This document shows positions 35,034-38,163 of a stretch of DNA of 38,163 nt, one piece after another. The stretch comes from Rubrivivax sp. (lineage in GTDB: Bacteria; Pseudomonadota; Gammaproteobacteria; Burkholderiales; Burkholderiaceae_C): positions 1 to 38,163 of the forward strand of contig JAJTDE010000028.1 of NCBI GenBank assembly GCA_021298085.1, in the 5' to 3' direction. The position numbers and the translations under genes were made by a program. Below the pieces are notes generated by a model. That model saw only the letters and a list, made by a program, of their open reading frames with translations, searched no databases and was not told where the DNA came from. Positions within the stretch are counted from its first letter, which is position 1; each line of letters opens with the position of its first letter.

Positions 35034-35912
35034 TCAAGGTGCGCGCTGGAACCGCCAGACCAGGCCGGCCTGGAGGTTCCAGGACGTGGCCTGAAGGCTC
35101 AAGGGGCTGTTGACCGCAGAACCCAGCAGGCGGCCCGCCCCGGCGCCGACAAAGCCCGACCACTGCGGCGTGAGTTCCCGACGCAGCTGCGCCCCGGCGT
35201 TCCACTGCCGCAAACCCGCGCCAGCCTCATAGGCCGGTAGGCCAGAGCTGACCGACTGCGCCGGCGTGACACCATGCCACTGCGCCATGAAGCGGGCATC
35301 GGCCGCCTGAACGCCGGTGGACACCGACAGGCCAACGCCATGGGGCAGGCGCCAATCGCGACCCACGGACAGGTCCAGGGTCGTCCCTTGGCCGCGGCCC
35401 AGCGCATCGCCGGACAGCCCGGCGGAGACCGACCAGTGCTCGTCCAGACGGTAGCGCCCTGCCAGGCGCAGCCGCACCGTGGAGCGCACATCGCCCAAGC
35501 CTTGCAGCGTCGGACTGGCGCTCTGCGAGCGCCCGCTGTCCACCCGCAGACCAAGGCGCACCTGAACACGGTCGTTACGGACCAACTCGGCGCCCACACC
35601 CCGCTCGACCTCCTCGTTGCGGACCGTCGTGAAGCCCCCGGCGCCGGTGATCGTGAACCGCCCCCAACGCACAAAGCCGGCTGGCGTGACATGCCAGCTG
35701 AAATCGTCCGCGCCGGGGTAACTCGGGGCGTACCGGGTCACCAAGCCGATGGCACCTTCCAGCCGGGCACGCGGCGCTTCGGACTCGGGGTCATCCAGCG
35801 CCCAGGCTGACGGCCCGGCACTCAGCAGCACCACCACCACGGAAGGCACCAGGGCCCTGCCGCCAGCACGGCGTGCGCCGCGACGAGTCCCGCAAGGTCG
35901 CAGCGGCGGCAT
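35034..35912 (-). CDS. MipA/OmpV-family outer-membrane protein (copy 2)
   Basis: A 292-residue paralogue of the next gene: LEGAIGLVTRYAPSYPGAD, TPAGFVRWGRFTITGAGGFTT and WHGVTPAQSVSSGLPAYEAGAG align with it motif by motif. It has an N-terminal signal of about 38 residues ending in PSAWA. The C-terminus reads LVWRFQRAP, four residues beyond the aromatic end usual for such barrels. ATG 35912 is chosen because the in-frame stretch to 35942 is AT-rich and unlike the rest; ATG 35930 and 35942 are alternatives. No partner enzyme is seen. Confidence 0.8.
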   Translation of the reverse strand: MPPLRPCGTRRGARRAGGRALVPSVVVVLLSAGPSAWALDDPESEAPRARLEGAIGLVTRYAPSYPGADDFSWHVTPAGFVRWGRFTITGAGGFTTVRNEEVERGVGAELVRNDRVQVRLGLRVDSGRSQSASPTLQGLGDVRSTVRLRLAGRYRLDEHWSVSAGLSGDALGRGQGTTLDLSVGRDWRLPHGVGLSVSTGVQAADARFMAQWHGVTPAQSVSSGLPAYEAGAGLRQWNAGAQLRRELTPQWSGFVGAGAGRLLGSAVNSPLSLQATSWNLQAGLVWRFQRAP

Positions 35913-36193
35913 AAAATAGTGTGATGTCATTCCTTGGGCCATTCGTGGCTGAAGTCTTCGCTCACTGGGTCGCCTGCCCGCGTCGCTCGGGTGGGCGTCT
36001 GTGCCCGTCTGCCACGCAACGGCAATCTCGGCGCGACCGAATTTTGGGCACCCTCATCTGAAGACCACCTGAAGCACGCCGCCGCCCCACGGCACCGCGC
36101 CCACCCAGGTTTCACCATGCCGGCTGCACCGCGGCCGGCGTGACACACGCTCCCTGTTCTGCCCGTGTGGCCACCCCACACGCGCCCGCCGCC
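35913..36193. other. Divergent intergenic region before ileS
   Basis: 281 bases between the second MipA/OmpV gene and ileS. An AT-rich patch around 35911-35930 (ATAAAATAGTGTGATGTCAT) stands out from the GC-rich surroundings and likely belongs to a promoter, but no -35/-10 pair could be fixed on either strand. No RNA gene or further coding region is supported. The ileS ATG has no strong ribosome site. Confidence 0.4.
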
Positions 36194-38163
36194 ATGAACG
36201 CCCCTGACCTCAGCAAGACCCTCAACCTGCCCGACACCCCCTTCCCGATGCGCGGCGACCTGCCCAAGCGCGAGCCGGGCTGGGTCAAGGCCTGGAACGA
36301 ACAAGGCCTGTACAAGCGCCTGCGCGATGCCCGCCAGGGCGCGCCGCTGTTTGTGCTGCACGACGGCCCGCCCTATGCCAACGGGCAGATCCACATCGGC
36401 CACGCCGTCAACAAGGTGCTCAAGGACATGATCGTCAAGGCCCGCCAGCTGGCCGGCTTTGACGCGCACTACGTCCCCGGCTGGGACTGCCACGGCCTGC
36501 CCATCGAAAACGCGATCGAAAAGCAGTTTGGCCGCGCGCTCAGCCGCGACGACATGCAGGCCAAGAGCCGCGCCTACGCCACCGAGCAGATCGGCCAGCA
36601 GATGGCCGATTTCCAGCGCCTGGGCGTGCTGGGCGATTGGGCGCAGCGCTACGCCACGATGGACAAGGCCAACGAGGCCGGCGAGATCCGCGCCTTCAAG
36701 CGCGTGATCGAACGCGGCTTTGTCTACCGGGGCTTGAAGCCCGTCTACTGGTGCTTCGACTGCGGCTCCTCGCTGGCCGAGTTCGAGATCGAATACGCCG
36801 ACAAGAAGAGCCAGACGCTGGATGTCGCCTTCCTGTGTGCCGAGCCTGATCGGCTGGCACAGGCCTTTGGCGTGCCCCGCCTGGACAAGGACGCCTTTGC
36901 CGTCATCTGGACGACCACCGCCTGGACCATCCCGGCCAACCAGGCGCTGAACCTCAACCCCGCACTCCGCTACGCGCTCGTCGACACCCCGCGCGGCCTG
37001 CTGGTGCTGGCCGAGGTGCTGGTGGAGAAGTGCCTGGCTCGGTACGGCCTGGAAGGCCAGGTGGTGGCCACTGCGCTGGGCGAAGCCCTGGGCGGGCTGA
37101 ACTTCCACCACCCGCTGGCGCATGTGGACGCCGGTTATGCCCGCCTGAGCCCGGTCTACCTGGCCGACTACGCCACGGCCGACGACGGCACCGGCTTGGT
37201 CCACTCCTCACCCGCCTATGGCCTGGACGACTTCCAGTCCTGCGTGGCCCATGGCATGACGGTGGACCAGATCCTCAACCCGGTGCAGGGCCAGGGCGCC
37301 TACGCGGCCGACTTCCCGCTGTTTGGCGGCCAGCACATCTGGAAAGCGGTACCGGTGATCATCGAGGCGCTGCGAAGCGCCGGCCGCCTGATGGCCACCC
37401 ACGGCATCGAGCACAGCTACCCGCATTGCTGGCGCCACAAGAGCCCGGTGATCTACCGCGCCGCCGCCCAGTGGTTTGTGCGCATGGACGCCGAGACGCC
37501 CGCCACCCGCGGCATCTTCGCGAGCGAGCCCGCCGCCAAGCCGCTGCGCCAGCTCGCCCTGGAGGCCATCGACGCCACCGCGTTCTACCCGGAAAACGGT
37601 CGCGCCCGCCTGCGCGACATGATCGCCAACCGGCCCGACTGGTGCATCAGCCGGCAGCGCAGCTGGGGTGTGCCGCTGCCCTTCTTCCTGCACAAGGACA
37701 CCGGCGAGCCGCACCCGCGCACCATGGCCATCCTCGACCAGGCCGCCAGCATCGTCGAAGCCGGCGGCATCGAGGCCTGGAGCCGCGCCACGGTGGAAGA
37801 CATCCTCGGCCCCGAGGACGCACCGCACTACACCAAGAGCAGCGACATCCTGGAGGTGTGGTTCGACTCCGGCAGCACCTTCTGGCACGTGCTGCGCGGC
37901 ACGCACCAGGGCCTGCACGGCCGCGCCGGCTTCCACGCCAGCGGCCCCGAGGCCGACCTGTACCTGGAAGGCCACGACCAGCACCGCGGCTGGTTCCACA
38001 GCTCGCTGCTGCTGGGCTGTGCCCTGTTTGACCGCGCACCCTACCGCGGCCTGCTGACCCATGGCTTCACGGTCGACGGCGCCGGCCGCAAGATGAGCAA
38101 GAGCCTGGGCAACACCGTCGCGCCACAGGAAGTCAGCAACAAGCTGGGCGCCGAGATCGTGCG
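36194..38163 (+). CDS. ileS: Isoleucyl-tRNA synthetase (3' end cut by the window edge)
   Basis: The first 656 residues of a class I synthetase that charges tRNA-Ile and edits valine. The ATP motif HIGH is at 67-70 in [24 protein letters not shown] follows, the editing region has [15 protein letters not shown] and [12 protein letters not shown], and KMSKS begins at Lys633 ([10 protein letters not shown]). The C-terminal anticodon-binding part lies beyond the window. The segment up to KMSKS is intact, with no frameshift. Confidence 0.97.
   Translation, partial: MNAPDLSKTLNLPDTPFPMRGDLPKREPGWVKAWNEQGLYKRLRDARQGAPLFVLHDGPPYANGQIHIGHAVNKVLKDMIVKARQLAGFDAHYVPGWDCHGLPIENAIEKQFGRALSRDDMQAKSRAYATEQIGQQMADFQRLGVLGDWAQRYATMDKANEAGEIRAFKRVIERGFVYRGLKPVYWCFDCGSSLAEFEIEYADKKSQTLDVAFLCAEPDRLAQAFGVPRLDKDAFAVIWTTTAWTIPANQALNLNPALRYALVDTPRGLLVLAEVLVEKCLARYGLEGQVVATALGEALGGLNFHHPLAHVDAGYARLSPVYLADYATADDGTGLVHSSPAYGLDDFQSCVAHGMTVDQILNPVQGQGAYAADFPLFGGQHIWKAVPVIIEALRSAGRLMATHGIEHSYPHCWRHKSPVIYRAAAQWFVRMDAETPATRGIFASEPAAKPLRQLALEAIDATAFYPENGRARLRDMIANRPDWCISRQRSWGVPLPFFLHKDTGEPHPRTMAILDQAASIVEAGGIEAWSRATVEDILGPEDAPHYTKSSDILEVWFDSGSTFWHVLRGTHQGLHGRAGFHASGPEADLYLEGHDQHRGWFHSSLLLGCALFDRAPYRGLLTHGFTVDGAGRKMSKSLGNTVAPQEVSNKLGAEIV

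Overview
The window is uniformly GC-rich DNA with housekeeping genes (murB, yajQ, rsuA-like, ribF, ileS) and a dense set of catabolic genes typical of a betaproteobacterium of the order Burkholderiales. That assignment is inferred from protein character, the murB/yajQ pairing and the base composition. There is no rRNA or tRNA gene to confirm it, and no insertion sequence, phage gene or CRISPR array was seen.

Left part (1-4043): a leftward agmatinase-family gene, cut by the window edge, diverges from a rightward gene that fuses a biotin carrier domain to a carboxyltransferase with no biotin carboxylase beside it. A PfkB-type sugar kinase follows. Region 4087-14152: a leftward eight-gene catabolic operon (dehydratase, HpaI-type aldolase, ABC ATPase, substrate-binding protein, two permeases, Gfo/Idh oxidoreductase, SDR). 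It is divergent from a LacI/GntR-type repressor, with a clear palindromic operator between them. The enzyme set fits oxidative, non-phosphorylative breakdown of a sugar or sugar-like compound to pyruvate plus a short aldehyde.

Region 14285-23284: a Tat-exported PhoX-type phosphatase that also carries a lipobox, then a translationally coupled pair of 2-hydroxyacid dehydrogenases resembling SlcC and ComC. A LysR regulator follows, divergent from the gcl-hyi-glxR glyoxylate-to-glycerate operon, with a T-N11-A palindrome between them. If the upstream aldolase releases glycolaldehyde, the two modules could form one route (sugar to glycolaldehyde to glyoxylate to glycerate), but the linking oxidation enzymes are not in the window.

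Region 23309-33002: murB divergent from yajQ; a lipoprotein metalloprotease followed by a small exported protein of unknown function; a leftward MFS transporter; then a tight rightward run of two acyl-CoA dehydrogenase subunits resembling pimeloyl-CoA dehydrogenase, a P1-family (S58) peptidase that seems to begin at a CTG codon, and an RsuA-type pseudouridine synthase.

Right end (33030-38163): ribF and the first two thirds of ileS, normally close neighbours, are separated here by two tandem, mutually similar MipA/OmpV outer-membrane protein genes on the opposite strand. All gaps between genes are shorter than 300 bases; the largest (35913-36193) is described in its own entry.
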